Positions 25,750 through 35,669 of a stretch of 64,000 nucleotides of DNA are shown piece after piece. Location: assembly GCA_016699045.1 (NCBI GenBank), contig CP064957.1:992001-1056000 (forward strand), in the 5' to 3' direction. A program made the translations under genes and the position numbers. The DNA is from a bacterium (GTDB taxonomy: Bacteria > Babelota > Babeliae > Babelales > RVW-14). The number at the start of each line of letters is the position of its first letter. Within the stretch, counting starts at the first letter, position 1. The notes beneath the pieces were generated by a model. The model was not told the DNA's origin. It did not search any database and saw only the letters and a program-made list of their open reading frames with translations.

Positions 25750-26556
25750 TTAAAAGAACAGCGCGATCAGCGGTTCTTGAAAAAAATAATACATGATGGC
25801 GCCCAGCGACAAAAAAGGCCCGAATGGAATGCGTGTCGTTCTATCTCGATTGGCAATATTGAGATAGAGTGTGCCAAGTACGAGTGCTGAAAATGATCCT
25901 AGCATGAGAGTTATCCAAATACCGAGTGGCCCCAAAAAGGCACCAATGAATCCCAGTAATTCCATGTCACCAACGCCCATTCCTTCTTTTTTTTTGATTA
26001 CTTTAAAAATGGTCGCCGTAAGCCACAGGCAGCCATAGCCGGCAATGGCACCAATTAAACTTTCTGTGCCAGAAATTGACAATAAGTTACTATAACCAAG
26101 TGCTATGCCAACAGGAATCAACCACAGCGTTACTGCTTGTGGAATGACCATGGCAAACAAATCGGTAGCGCTTGAAAAGATTAAACAAGAAAAAAATAAG
26201 CCGTAAATTACTAACGTATAAACTTGTTCTGTTTCAAGTACGAGTAGTGGCCAGCTGTTGATAAGTTGAGCTGTTTGGAAAAGTAAGGCGGTAAAGATCA
26301 AGCTTGATAATAATTCAATAAATGGGTACACCAACGAAATTGGTGCAAAGCAGTTTAAACATTTGCCGCGCAAAGCCAGCCACGAAATAACCGGTAGATT
26401 GGCGTACCACGGAATGCGGTGATCGCATGCTGGGCAATGAGAACGAGTTCGTAAAAAATGTTTATCAAACGCAACTCGGTAGGCACTAGCGCATAAAAAA
26501 GATCCCCACGCTAAAGAAAACAAAATCCATAACGCTAAAAAAATAAAGGTGGTCAT
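25750..26556 (-). CDS. pilD: prepilin peptidase (PilD-like)
   Basis: A 268-residue integral membrane aspartic peptidase that cleaves and N-methylates prepilins. The N-terminal cytoplasmic loop has two CxxC pairs (CPACDHRIP and CLNCFAP) that bind zinc. The catalytic Asp residues lie in SSATDLFAMVIP and GMGVGDMELLG. About eight membrane helices are visible. The gene overlaps the upstream sugar-isomerase gene by four bases (ATGA) and faces the prepilin gene tail to tail. Confidence 0.92.
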   Translation of the reverse strand: MTTFIFLALWILFSLAWGSFLCASAYRVAFDKHFLRTRSHCPACDHRIPWYANLPVISWLALRGKCLNCFAPISLVYPFIELLSSLIFTALLFQTAQLINSWPLLVLETEQVYTLVIYGLFFSCLIFSSATDLFAMVIPQAVTLWLIPVGIALGYSNLLSISGTESLIGAIAGYGCLWLTATIFKVIKKKEGMGVGDMELLGFIGAFLGPLGIWITLMLGSFSALVLGTLYLNIANRDRTTRIPFGPFLSLGAIMYYFFQEPLIALFF

Positions 26557-27569
26557 GTAATGCCTTTCAGGCCAGCTTTAATGAGATCATGCACATGAAT
26601 TAAGCCGCATACTTTGTCATGATCAACAACAACCAAAGAAGTAATATTACTGTTTTCCATGATCATAAGCGCATCGTGTGCTGGTTTGTGCAAAGAGATT
26701 GTTTTTGGATTTTTTGTCATGATGGTAATCGCGGACTGTTCAAAGACCGTGGGGCCTTGTGTGCAGGCACGACGCAAATCGCCATCGGTAATAATGCCTA
26801 AAAGCTTTTGTTTGTCATCAATAATAATTCCTACACCTAATTTTTTTGAGGTAATGGTGAGTACCACATCTTGAAATGACGCTGTTGGTGCCAGCAGTGG
26901 AAGAGCGCTTTCTGAATACATTAATGATTCAACGGTGAGGAGTAATTTTTTGCCTAGTGCGCCAGCGGGGTGGACGCGCGCAAAGTCGTACTTAGTGTAA
27001 CGTTTGTATTTGCTAACAGTGATGGCAATTGCATCGCCAAAGGCCAGCATCAAGGTTGAGCTGCTTGAAGGTGCTAGTCCCAAGTGGCACGCTTCTTGGG
27101 CAAATGGCAGTTGAATGACCAAATCTGCCTTACGGCTGAGTACACCCAAATCGCAACACCACAAAATAGCGCGCAAGTTGCTGCTGTGCAAAAATCTGAA
27201 AATGTGTTCAAGTTCTATGCCGGTACCGCTTTTAGAAAGGGCGATAAAAAGATCATGAGGTTGAATAGCACCCAAATCGCCGTGCAAGGCATCGTTTGGA
27301 TGCAAAAAAAAAGCGGGAACGCCCAAGCTTGCAAAGGTTGACGCTAATTTTTGGCCAACCAAGCCAGACTTGCCACTTCCCGAAAATATAACTTTTCCTG
27401 AAACCTGTGCAATAATTTGCACAAGTTGAACCGCCGTTGTCGGCATATGTTGTGATAAAAATTGAAGACTTGCTGCTTCAGCTGCAAGAACGCGAACCAA
27501 TTCTTGCTCAATGAGCGAAGGATTAAGGTGTTTTGATGTGCGATGGCTTTCGGCCTGTTCGCTCAGCAT
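26553..27569 (-). CDS. kdsD: arabinose-5-phosphate isomerase (SIS + two CBS domains)
   Basis: A 338-residue enzyme. The SIS domain (residues 40-190) has GSGKSGLVGQKLASTF and HPNDALHGDLG, diagnostic of KdsD/GutQ enzymes that convert ribulose-5-phosphate to arabinose-5-phosphate, the first step toward Kdo. Two CBS repeats follow (about 215-335; ..IIDDKQKLLGIITDGDLRR.. and ..VVVDHDKVCGLIHVHDLI..). It suggests that the cell makes a Kdo-containing lipid A core, although no other Kdo genes are in the window. Confidence 0.92.
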   Translation of the reverse strand: MLSEQAESHRTSKHLNPSLIEQELVRVLAAEAASLQFLSQHMPTTAVQLVQIIAQVSGKVIFSGSGKSGLVGQKLASTFASLGVPAFFLHPNDALHGDLGAIQPHDLFIALSKSGTGIELEHIFRFLHSSNLRAILWCCDLGVLSRKADLVIQLPFAQEACHLGLAPSSSSTLMLAFGDAIAITVSKYKRYTKYDFARVHPAGALGKKLLLTVESLMYSESALPLLAPTASFQDVVLTITSKKLGVGIIIDDKQKLLGIITDGDLRRACTQGPTVFEQSAITIMTKNPKTISLHKPAHDALMIMENSNITSLVVVDHDKVCGLIHVHDLIKAGLKGIT

Positions 27570-27599
27570 CCCATTGCTCCTGCTTTAGTTACGTATTGG

Positions 27600-28046
27600 T
27601 TACGCGTCAGGTCCTTCTGTTTGTTCAGCGTGCTCGTCCAAATCATGTTGAACTTTATCAAGAAGCTCATTAATCTTGAGTACTTTTTCTTGCTTTTCGT
27701 CAAATAAGAAAATCAAGCTCGGTGTATACTTGCCATGCATGACTTTTGAAAGAGCAGTACGAAGTGAAGGTTTATAAAGCTTGAGCCGTTCGAGAGCTTT
27801 TTCAAACATTGCCAACGCTGCAGCCTTAAAATCCTGTACACATGGATCTGGATAGGCAGCAAAATAGATGTAGCAGATACCGTTGTCAGCTGAAAGCTCA
27901 ACTCTGGTAATAAAAACTGCGGCAATGTCAGGTTCTTCTTGTGAAAGTTTATGAACTAATGTTGCAATTTCTCGCAACAAGAAAGATTTTTTTTGTTCTT
28001 TTTTTCGTTCGTTTGGTTTTCGTTCATTCACAGCAGAAAGACTCAT
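27600..28046 (-). CDS. rbfA: ribosome-binding factor A
   Basis: A 148-residue protein with the KH-like RbfA fold pattern: FLLREIATLVHKL, ITRVELSADNGICYIYF, ALERLKLYKPSLRTALSK and a TPSLIFLFDEKQ end. It helps mature the 16S rRNA 5' end in the small subunit. The N-terminus is longer and more charged than usual. Ribosomal protein S21 is 25 bases upstream, a sensible partner. Confidence 0.8.
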   Translation of the reverse strand: MSLSAVNERKPNERKKEQKKSFLLREIATLVHKLSQEEPDIAAVFITRVELSADNGICYIYFAAYPDPCVQDFKAAALAMFEKALERLKLYKPSLRTALSKVMHGKYTPSLIFLFDEKQEKVLKINELLDKVQHDLDEHAEQTEGPDA

Positions 28047-28071
28047 CTTCGCTAAAAAGCGTGCTAAAAGA

Positions 28072-28284
28072 CTAGGAGCTCAGTAATTCAATATTTTTCA
28101 GGATGCCGTTCTTAATGGCACGCATGAGGCGTTTACGCTTTTTTTGCGTGGTTGGCTCAAAGTACACTTGACGCTTCATGTCGCGGACAACGCCTTCGCG
28201 TTCAATTTTCTTTTTGAGCTGCTTAAGACTTTTTTCAAGATTACCTTGAACCTGAATTTCGATGTTAAACGTTTTTTTTGCCAT
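28072..28284 (-). CDS. rpsU: 30S ribosomal protein bS21
   Basis: A 70-residue basic protein with the S21 pattern: an N-terminal strand, SLKQLKKKIEREGVVRDMKRQVYF and TTQKKRKRLMRA. The length is normal for the family. A ribosome-binding site is weakly visible. Confidence 0.9.
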   Translation of the reverse strand: MAKKTFNIEIQVQGNLEKSLKQLKKKIEREGVVRDMKRQVYFEPTTQKKRKRLMRAIKNGILKNIELLSS

Positions 28285-28431
28285 ACGTCTTTAACGCCGC
28301 CTTTCAATAAAAGTAGAGGGTTAAACTTTTTGAATTCTGACCTCAATTTTACGCGATTTTCATCAGTTTGTCAATCAAATGTCCCAATTGAATTATTGAG
28401 GCAAAAGGCCTACAGGCAGCGGTTATTGCTT

Positions 28432-29910
28432 TTAGAACTTACCAACAAAGGAACCAATGATGGTAGTTGGGCGGTAGGTCCTAACGCCTCCGATAGTGCC
28501 CTGAACACCGATACCAAAGGCGCAATGTTGATTCATGGCGTATTCCATACCGGCATTGAAATTTTGAATTTTCCATGCGGAGCGTTTTTCAAGTTCTGCC
28601 GGTAAAAACTTGGTTTTGCGTGTTGCATTACTTTCTATGATGGTAATGCTATCTTGTGCGTGTTCGGTGTACACATAATCGCAGAAAAATGAGAAATCTT
28701 TCACAAAATTGTCTGCTTTAAATGAGGCATTGACATACCACACGGCGCCTGGTTGACGGTTGATGGTGGTGGTCCATGGAATGATGCCTATTTGATAAAT
28801 GCTGGTTGGGACGCGTTGGTTTTTAAGTTCTTTGTCGCCATAAAATGCTACGCCGCCACCAAAGCTGACTTGTAATGCTTCGGGAAAATCAAAAGCAATT
28901 GATGCTTCAACGGTCCCGCCGGTAAAGCCATCATTTCCCGTTGAAATAGTGAATGGTTGATTAGGATCTATTTCTTGACCAAATGGCAACCATGCGCCAA
29001 CGGAAAGGTGTGGAACGACATGAAATATTTGATCATTTTCACCCTTAATTTTTATTGGTAGATGCCAATAAACGCTGATGTGAATGTCTTCAGGTTCGGT
29101 GCGGCGTTGTTCAACTAAATTGAGATCGAGTTCTTTGGCGATTGAAATCATACTGCTTTTTGAGAGAAGTTTATCAAATAATTGTTGAGCAATTGGTTCG
29201 CTCATTTGGATAACCGCGGTGCTCTCTGATCCTGAAGGAGCGGCGGTGTTTTTGAGCGTATCATCAATAATTGAGTCAAGCGCATAAACAGGCGTTTGTT
29301 TGTACGAAGCGATACCAGCTTTCAGTGCGATGCCAAGCCCAAAAGCAAAATCATAACCAAAGCGCGTTCGCAGGCCGAGCTTTTCATATTCAATATTCAC
29401 TTCTTTGTAGGTACCAATTTCATCGATCTGGCCGTTCTCAAGATCAAAGTTTTGTTCGAGGGTAAAATTTTTAAACAAAACCGGCGATGGTGCAAGAGTA
29501 CCGTTAATCTTGTAAAGCGAATCTTGGCCTGTTAATCCATTAACAATCGTTTTTGCTGTCGTGAGTGTGGGCGTTAGTTTGCCGGTTGGGCGGGCGTCAT
29601 TATAAAAAAGTGCAAACATATTCCAACGACCCAGTATGTTGCCAGTAGCCACTTTGTTGCGAGAGCCTGTTTTGTTGCCGCTGCCGTCTTGGCTTGCGCT
29701 TGAAGTATGTTGATAAAAAGGCGAGAGGTACAGATTAAGTTCACCATTTTTGCGATCTTTATAATAGTTATCGGTGCCCATGTGTGTGTGAAGGATCGCA
29801 GGTTCTTGTACGTTGAGTATTGGTAGTGACAAGCAGTATTGATTTGTTAAAAGGATCGAACCGATAAGTACGATCAGAAAAGATGATTTTTTTTGATGTA
29901 ACAGCTTCAT
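28432..29910 (-). CDS. outer-membrane beta-barrel protein
   Basis: A 492-residue protein with a Sec signal (SSFLIVLIGSILLTNQYCLS). The mature part is rich in alternating aromatic/hydrophobic strands and short turns, and it ends in ..TTIIGSFVGKF, with the C-terminal Phe typical of BAM-inserted barrels. The predicted function is a porin-like or structural outer-membrane protein; I could not assign a family. A strong promoter lies upstream. The N-terminal region has a QDGSGNKTGS-like loop. Confidence 0.72.
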   Translation of the reverse strand: MKLLHQKKSSFLIVLIGSILLTNQYCLSLPILNVQEPAILHTHMGTDNYYKDRKNGELNLYLSPFYQHTSSASQDGSGNKTGSRNKVATGNILGRWNMFALFYNDARPTGKLTPTLTTAKTIVNGLTGQDSLYKINGTLAPSPVLFKNFTLEQNFDLENGQIDEIGTYKEVNIEYEKLGLRTRFGYDFAFGLGIALKAGIASYKQTPVYALDSIIDDTLKNTAAPSGSESTAVIQMSEPIAQQLFDKLLSKSSMISIAKELDLNLVEQRRTEPEDIHISVYWHLPIKIKGENDQIFHVVPHLSVGAWLPFGQEIDPNQPFTISTGNDGFTGGTVEASIAFDFPEALQVSFGGGVAFYGDKELKNQRVPTSIYQIGIIPWTTTINRQPGAVWYVNASFKADNFVKDFSFFCDYVYTEHAQDSITIIESNATRKTKFLPAELEKRSAWKIQNFNAGMEYAMNQHCAFGIGVQGTIGGVRTYRPTTIIGSFVGKF

Positions 29911-29959
29911 ACTAATCCTTTTTTCGTTCTAGAGAGGGTTTTGAGGAAAATACTTCTGT

Positions 29960-29989
29960 GTTATAGCACTATTTATATTCGCGCGTCAA
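29960..29989 (-). promoter_or_regulatory. sigma70-type promoter for the outer-membrane protein
   Basis: On the minus strand, TTGACG (29989-29984), an 18-base spacer and TATAAC (29965-29960) lie about 50 bases upstream of the start at 29910. It is one of the clearest consensus matches in the window. Confidence 0.6.
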
Positions 29990-30132
29990 GGAGTCTGCAA
30001 ATGTTATTCGTGACAGGCTGTAATGCGCATACATTTACTTAAAAAAAGGAAAAAAATAGTGTAGAATTAATGTTCTGTGCGAGCAGGATTTCTTAAGGGG
30101 CAAAAAATAAATTAATAATTTAAAAGATTACG

Positions 30133-31974
30133 ATGAACACAAACTTTGATGTGATAGTTATTGGCGGTGGCCATGCCGGTGTTGAAGCGGCATACGCAGC
30201 TGCAAAGATGGGCTCAAAAACAGCCCTCGTGACGCTTGATGCAAACAAAATTGCAACCATGCCGTGCAATCCGTCGATTGGCGGGTTGGGCAAGGGACAT
30301 ATTGTTTATGAAGTCAGTGCGCTTGGCGGGCTCATGCCACAACTTGCATCAAAGACGTATTTGCAAGCGCGCATGCTGAACACGAGCAAAGGTCCGGCAG
30401 TACAAGGTTTGCGTTTGCAGATTGATAAGTACGCGTACAGTCGTGCTGCCAAAGAAGTGTTATCAAAAGTGCAAAATCTTACGATTGTTCCGCTCATGGC
30501 CCAAGAAATTTTGATTGAAGATGTTGATGGCCTACGACGCATTACGGGCATTCGTGCTGCTGACGGTACCGTGCTTCATGCGTCATGCGTTGTTGTAACC
30601 ACCGGTACGTTTATGAGTGGGCTGGTGCACGTTGGTCTGACGCGCTACAAAGCCGGCAGGCGTGGCGAAGCGGCATCGTACGGTCTTTCAGAATCTATTG
30701 CGCGAGCGATGGGCGTTAAAGTTGGTCGTTTAAAAACGGGAACGCCGCCGCGGATTGAGCGTGCAAGTATTGATTTTTCAAAACTCGAACAACAACCGCC
30801 ACAAAAATTAGATTATCTCTATCAGTTTGATCACGAAGAAGTGACTGATCAAATGGCCTGCTACATTGCGCAAACTAATGAAATAACGCATCAACACATT
30901 CGTGAAAACTTGCATCTTTCTGCCATGTATTCAGGCAATATTAAGGGCCGCGGTCCGCGTTACTGTCCATCAATTGAAGACAAGATTGGTCGCTTTCCTG
31001 ACAAGACGACGCATCATGTTTTTGTTGAACCAGAAAGCAAAGAAGTTGATGAAATTTATCCTGCCGGTCTTTCAACCTCGTTGCCGCTTGATGTGCAAGA
31101 AGCGTACATGCGTAGCATGGCAGGTTTTGAAAATGCGGTTATTTCAAAATGTGGTTATGCGATTGAGTACGATTTTATTCAGCCAAATAATTTGATGCAT
31201 TCGCTGGAAGCAAAAACCGTTCAAGGTTTGTTTTTGGCGGGCCAGCTGAATGGTACCACTGGTTATGAAGAAGCTGCTGGTCAAGGTATTATTGCTGGTA
31301 TCAACGCGCATTTGCGCCGCACCAATCAAGAACCGTTTGTGTTGAATCGTCATGAAAGTTATATCGGCGTTATGATTGACGATATGGTAACGCTGGGCGT
31401 TGACGAGCCATATCGCATGTTTACCTCGCGCGCTGAGCGCCGGTTGTTGTTGCGCCAAGACAATGTGTTTTTGCGCATTATGCCGTACGCGCATAAATTG
31501 GGCTTAATCGATGATGCACTGTTTGCACGTTTTGAAGCAGAGCGTGATATTATTCAAAAAAGCGTGAGCTTAATTCGTGGTGCCGGTTCTGCTAGTGAAC
31601 TATTTAAAGCATTTCAAGTTGTTGAGTTTACTGATGAAGCGCAAGCTCATGCGCGCTCATTGCTTGAAAATGTGCTACGTGAAAAGGATATATCAGCGGC
31701 CGCGCTTTCAAGCCGTGCTTTGCTTGGTGTCCATGCCGACATTCGCTACGAAGGTTATTTGCGCAAAGAGCAACTTGAAGTAGAAAAGGCTCTGCGTTAC
31801 CAGAGCCTTGAAATTCCTGTGGCGTTAGATTTTCGTAAAATTGCTGGCTTGAATGGCGAGATGCAAGAAAAACTCGTGCGCTATCAACCTAAAAATATTG
31901 CGCAAGCACAGCTTATTCCGGGTATGACGCCAGCCGCCATTTCGCTGTTAATTTTTTCTGTGCGCAAGGGCTAG
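30133..31974 (+). CDS. mnmG: tRNA uridine-5-carboxymethylaminomethyl modification enzyme, FAD subunit
   Basis: A 613-residue enzyme that, with MnmE, modifies U34 of certain tRNAs. The N-terminal FAD site reads VIGGGHAGVEAAYAAAKMG, and further family motifs include MPCNPSIGGLGKGH, LKTGTPPRI, GPRYCPSIEDKI and AAGQGIIAGINA. The C-terminal helical part for MnmE binding is present. The length is normal. Its partner mnmE is not in the window. The next gene is convergent and ends eight bases away. Confidence 0.95.
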   Translation: MNTNFDVIVIGGGHAGVEAAYAAAKMGSKTALVTLDANKIATMPCNPSIGGLGKGHIVYEVSALGGLMPQLASKTYLQARMLNTSKGPAVQGLRLQIDKYAYSRAAKEVLSKVQNLTIVPLMAQEILIEDVDGLRRITGIRAADGTVLHASCVVVTTGTFMSGLVHVGLTRYKAGRRGEAASYGLSESIARAMGVKVGRLKTGTPPRIERASIDFSKLEQQPPQKLDYLYQFDHEEVTDQMACYIAQTNEITHQHIRENLHLSAMYSGNIKGRGPRYCPSIEDKIGRFPDKTTHHVFVEPESKEVDEIYPAGLSTSLPLDVQEAYMRSMAGFENAVISKCGYAIEYDFIQPNNLMHSLEAKTVQGLFLAGQLNGTTGYEEAAGQGIIAGINAHLRRTNQEPFVLNRHESYIGVMIDDMVTLGVDEPYRMFTSRAERRLLLRQDNVFLRIMPYAHKLGLIDDALFARFEAERDIIQKSVSLIRGAGSASELFKAFQVVEFTDEAQAHARSLLENVLREKDISAAALSSRALLGVHADIRYEGYLRKEQLEVEKALRYQSLEIPVALDFRKIAGLNGEMQEKLVRYQPKNIAQAQLIPGMTPAAISLLIFSVRKG

Positions 31975-31981
31975 TTTTTTT

Positions 31982-33736
31982 CTACGGTGTTGGTTCATAT
32001 TTTTTGATAATTGCTTCAATCTCTTTGCGCGCTTGTTCCTGTGTGTTAAGATTCTCTGAATTGAGCTTATCCAATGCCTCTCTGATTATGGCAAGGTCTG
32101 CTATTTTCATTTTTTTTCCTTGTGCATTCAACCGTTCTTTTAACTCCGCGCCCATATTTTTTGCTTCTGCTATTTTTAACGCAAAAAATATTCCATTGCT
32201 TCTGACTAAAAGCATGCTGATATCACGAGCAAGGGATTTTTTTGCTTCTAATTCATCATTGCTTTCTAATGTCGCAAGTTTTTCTCGCGCTGATTTAAAT
32301 ATGGTTTTTATTTCTTGCGTTTCTGTTCCCGTATGATTTTTTGCTTTTAATTCTTTATATTGTTGTTTTATTTCGTCAACGTGTTGTTTTGCGTCAAGAG
32401 TAATTTTTTCTTTTTGTTCTTTGATACGTTCAGCATGGCGTTGGTGGGTGGGCGTTTTTCGGCCTGGTTTTTTTGGTCTATTCACGGTTGGATGCTCAAG
32501 TTTTGGTGTTGGGTCTGGGGTAGGGATTTCGATTTTTGGATTTTCTTGAGCTGATGCTGGCTTTGGTGTTGTAAATTCAATTTCTGTAACTAATTGTATT
32601 GTCTCTTTTAGGTGCTTGATTGCTTCTGTTGCTTTTTGTTGTGCGGCTGGAAGCTTATTGTTTTCTTTTTCAAGAGTAGATTTGGCAGTTTGAATTTGGG
32701 TTTTTAAATCATCGATGGTTTCAAGAATTGTATTGAACTTGATCTTTAGAAGCTTTGTTAGTTTTTCTTTTGCCGCTGCAAGTTTTGTTTCGGCGTCTGC
32801 AACGGATTGATTATTAACGACTATTGGCGCTGCAGGCTGTGGTGCTCCTGGATTTTGTAGTGGATTAAGTGCTTGTGCAAGGTTGACCAATTTTGTTTTT
32901 AAGGCCATCAGGCTATTTTTTAACTGGTCAAGTGGTGTGCTGGCAATTACTGGAGGCGTTGTGCCTGCTTGAGCTGCGGCAAGATTTTTTTCTGCTTGTT
33001 CAACTGCTTCTGCTGCTTTTAGACTATCTTCAGCATTGGTTTTTGCTTTTTGTGTATTTTTTATGACATTTTCCAGACTCTGTAGTTCCGCTTCTGCTGT
33101 TTTTTTTGCGGCTTTTGCTTTTTTCAATAGTTGTACATTGGTATCAAGATTGTTTAAAAGATTGCTCAGTAGCGTTGCTGGTACATAGTTTGTTACTTTA
33201 TAGTTTGAGTCTTTTTTTGCTGATGAAAGATCTGTTTCAAAAACGGTTTTTAGACTTTTGAGAAACAATTTAATGGAATATTTTTTTTGAGGATTGAGGC
33301 TTGGAATTTTTTTATTTTTTAAGATAATTTTTGCTTTATCAAGGTCCTGTGCGCCTTTTAATATTTCTATAATGTCTTGGACTGCTTGGGGATGTTTTAA
33401 AATTTTAATGATGTTTTCAATTTGTTGCCAAGTTAGATCGGTGCGTACGGTAACATCCCCCCAAAAAATCATTCCTGGATCATCGTAGTGGTCTCCGCTG
33501 ATAAGGTTTTCAATAAGTTCTTTGAAAAAATATTCGGCCTCTTTTTGCTTGGCGTGAGTAAAGTTATTGAAAAATTTTCCATTATCGTCAGTTCCTTCGA
33601 CCTGAAAATCATCTTCGGCGAGCTCTGCGAATAGATCATCAGTAAATTCTTCTGGATTGCTTGCTGCTCCTTGTGCTACACCGACAAAAAGGACAGTTGC
33701 TAGAATGAAGCTATGCATAAATTTTGGTTTGTTCAT
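31982..33736 (-). CDS. secreted coiled-coil protein, array member 5
   Basis: A 584-residue protein, start supported by CGGAG. The signal peptide ends VGVAQGAA. The N-terminal module carries the array's DLTWQQIENIIKILK block, then SLKTVFETDL and NYVPATLLSNLL. Long Ala/Lys/Glu-rich coiled coil follows, with the shared PLDQLKNSLMALKTKLVNLA motif (at about 32848-32938). A Pro/Lys linker (IPTPDPTPKLEHPTVNRP) and a second helical region complete it. Function unknown. It is the last of five tandem paralogues. Confidence 0.7.
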   Translation of the reverse strand: MNKPKFMHSFILATVLFVGVAQGAASNPEEFTDDLFAELAEDDFQVEGTDDNGKFFNNFTHAKQKEAEYFFKELIENLISGDHYDDPGMIFWGDVTVRTDLTWQQIENIIKILKHPQAVQDIIEILKGAQDLDKAKIILKNKKIPSLNPQKKYSIKLFLKSLKTVFETDLSSAKKDSNYKVTNYVPATLLSNLLNNLDTNVQLLKKAKAAKKTAEAELQSLENVIKNTQKAKTNAEDSLKAAEAVEQAEKNLAAAQAGTTPPVIASTPLDQLKNSLMALKTKLVNLAQALNPLQNPGAPQPAAPIVVNNQSVADAETKLAAAKEKLTKLLKIKFNTILETIDDLKTQIQTAKSTLEKENNKLPAAQQKATEAIKHLKETIQLVTEIEFTTPKPASAQENPKIEIPTPDPTPKLEHPTVNRPKKPGRKTPTHQRHAERIKEQKEKITLDAKQHVDEIKQQYKELKAKNHTGTETQEIKTIFKSAREKLATLESNDELEAKKSLARDISMLLVRSNGIFFALKIAEAKNMGAELKERLNAQGKKMKIADLAIIREALDKLNSENLNTQEQARKEIEAIIKKYEPTP

Positions 33737-33763
33737 TAATTGTTCTCCGGTTTAGAGTTGAGA

Positions 33764-35545
33764 TTATTTTTTATATTTTTGAATCATGTCTTCAATAATT
33801 TTGCAGCCTTGTATTCGATCTTGTTCTTTTGGTGAATTAAGCTTGGACATGGCGTTGGCGCGGGCTATTGTTATCTTCATTGGAACGTATTCTGGAAAAG
33901 ATTGTTTTAAGAGAGTTTCTAATTCGATGGTATTATTTTTTCTTGCTTCATCAATTCTGAGCGCCAGGTGTTGTGCTTTTTGTTCTATTGTTCTGACTTC
34001 TTCCAACAAATATTTGATTACTTCTTTTAACGCTTTTTTCTGTTCGATGTCATTGCTGTCTTTTTTTAATTCTGCGAGTTTTTCCATTGCTGCGCTGAAT
34101 CTTGTTTCTATTTCTTTGGTTTCTTCCCAGTTTTTATTTTTAATTTTTGCTCGGCTGTAAAAATCTTCTATGGTATCAAAATAATCTTGGGCTTCAGAAG
34201 TAACGCTTTCTGTTGTTTCGATATGTTTTTCTTGAGCTGTTTGTATTGAAATTTCAACCGATTGTAAGATTGCTTTATAATGAGCGAGAGCCGCTCTAAA
34301 GTCTGTGTTAGCGGTGGTGTATTGTTTTAAAGATGCTAAAGCAGCCGCTTGAGCATCTTTTTCTTTTTGTTCCAATTCTTGGAGTTCAATGAAATTTTGA
34401 TTAAGCTCGGCAGCTTGTTGAGCGGCCAAAAGTGCTTGGCGTGCCGCTTGTAGATTGGCTTCCGCCTGTGCTAATTTTGCTTTTGCTTTTGTAGCTGCTT
34501 TATTTTCAGCACTTGGTAGTTCATGCGGGGCTGCTTGATTTTGTAAGTGATTCAGGGCTTGGCCAAGCTGAGCCAGTTTTGTTTTCAGAGCCGTGAGAGC
34601 ATGTTGTAATTGTTCAAGAGGATTGACTGGTAAAGCTGGAGGGATTTTAGCAGACGCTTCTGCTGCAGCAAGTTCTGTTTTTGCTTGTTCAACGGCAGCT
34701 TCAGCAGCGACAACTTGTTGCTCTAGATTTGTAATATGTTGTTTTGTTTCTTTAATTTCAGCACTTTCTTTTTTAGCGGTAACCGCATCTATTTTTTGTT
34801 TTTGATCTTTTTCTGCTGTTTGTAACTCTTTCTTTTGCTCAACACGTTTTGTTGTTGCTGCTGTCATTGCGGCTTTTGCTTGTGCAATGAGTTGCGTGTT
34901 ATGATCAGCGTCTTTTAAAAGATCTTCAAAAAGTGTTTCTGGTACATAGCTTTTTGCTTGATAGCTAGAGTTGTTTTTTGCTGTTGCAAGTCTAGTTTCA
35001 AAAATTGTTTTTAAGCTTTTTAGAAATAATTTAATGCGATATTTTTTTGCTGTTTTAAGGCTTGAAATATCATTGTTTTGAAATACAATATTTTGTCCAA
35101 TTTTGCTGATTATAGCGCTTAAGGTTTCGGTATGATTCAAAATTTTAATGATATTTTCGACTTGCTGCCAGGTTAAGTCCGGGCGTAGAGAGGTCCCTAC
35201 TAGAGCTCTGTTAAGAGGTTGTAGTTTGTCCGTCACCAGTTGTATAAAAAAGGCGCTTACTGTTGGCGCGAGTGACTCTACAAAGTCTGCTGGAAATATA
35301 GCATCAAAGCTGTTTTGAAAAGTACCGTCAAACTTTTTGTATTCAGCCAAATCTAAAAAATTCGGTTTTGCATAGGTATAGGTCGTGTGTTCATTAAAGT
35401 CTGCTTTTTTGAGTGCCTCAAGCAAGGGCGTCCAATAAGTACCTTTTTCTTGATATTTAAGATTTTCGTCAGCCGCCCCTTGTGCTACGCTAGCAAGATA
35501 GGCTGTTGCCAGTAGAACACAACAAAAAAATTTGGACAGGTTCAT
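33764..35545 (-). CDS. secreted coiled-coil protein, array member 4
   Basis: A 593-residue protein with a signal ending LASVAQGAA and CGGAG before the ATG. The N-terminal module has DLTWQQVENIIKILNH, FETRLATAKN and YVPETLFEDLL. The centre is almost pure Ala/Gln/Lys/Glu coiled coil containing the shared PLEQLQHALTALKTKLAQLG motif (about 34529-34627). The C-terminal third is helical. It is close to array member 5 throughout, so the two arose by tandem duplication. Likely extracytoplasmic; function unknown. Confidence 0.7.
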   Translation of the reverse strand: MNLSKFFCCVLLATAYLASVAQGAADENLKYQEKGTYWTPLLEALKKADFNEHTTYTYAKPNFLDLAEYKKFDGTFQNSFDAIFPADFVESLAPTVSAFFIQLVTDKLQPLNRALVGTSLRPDLTWQQVENIIKILNHTETLSAIISKIGQNIVFQNNDISSLKTAKKYRIKLFLKSLKTIFETRLATAKNNSSYQAKSYVPETLFEDLLKDADHNTQLIAQAKAAMTAATTKRVEQKKELQTAEKDQKQKIDAVTAKKESAEIKETKQHITNLEQQVVAAEAAVEQAKTELAAAEASAKIPPALPVNPLEQLQHALTALKTKLAQLGQALNHLQNQAAPHELPSAENKAATKAKAKLAQAEANLQAARQALLAAQQAAELNQNFIELQELEQKEKDAQAAALASLKQYTTANTDFRAALAHYKAILQSVEISIQTAQEKHIETTESVTSEAQDYFDTIEDFYSRAKIKNKNWEETKEIETRFSAAMEKLAELKKDSNDIEQKKALKEVIKYLLEEVRTIEQKAQHLALRIDEARKNNTIELETLLKQSFPEYVPMKITIARANAMSKLNSPKEQDRIQGCKIIEDMIQKYKK

Positions 35546-35568
35546 TTTGCTCTCCGATTATTTATAAC

Positions 35569-35620
35569 CAAATTTCCAGAATTTACTTTTTTTAACGCTA
35601 ATTAAAAGACTGGAAATTTG
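35569..35620 (-). promoter_or_regulatory. 11-base inverted repeat upstream of array member 4
   Basis: CAAATTTCCAG (35569-35579) and CTGGAAATTTG (35610-35620) are perfect reverse complements, 30 bases apart. They lie about 25 bases upstream of the start, next to a TATAAA sequence. It could be an operator or a leader hairpin. Confidence 0.3.
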
Positions 35621-35669
35621 TAAAGAAAATGATCACAAAAAGATTTTTTTATGCGTAGAGATATTGTTT

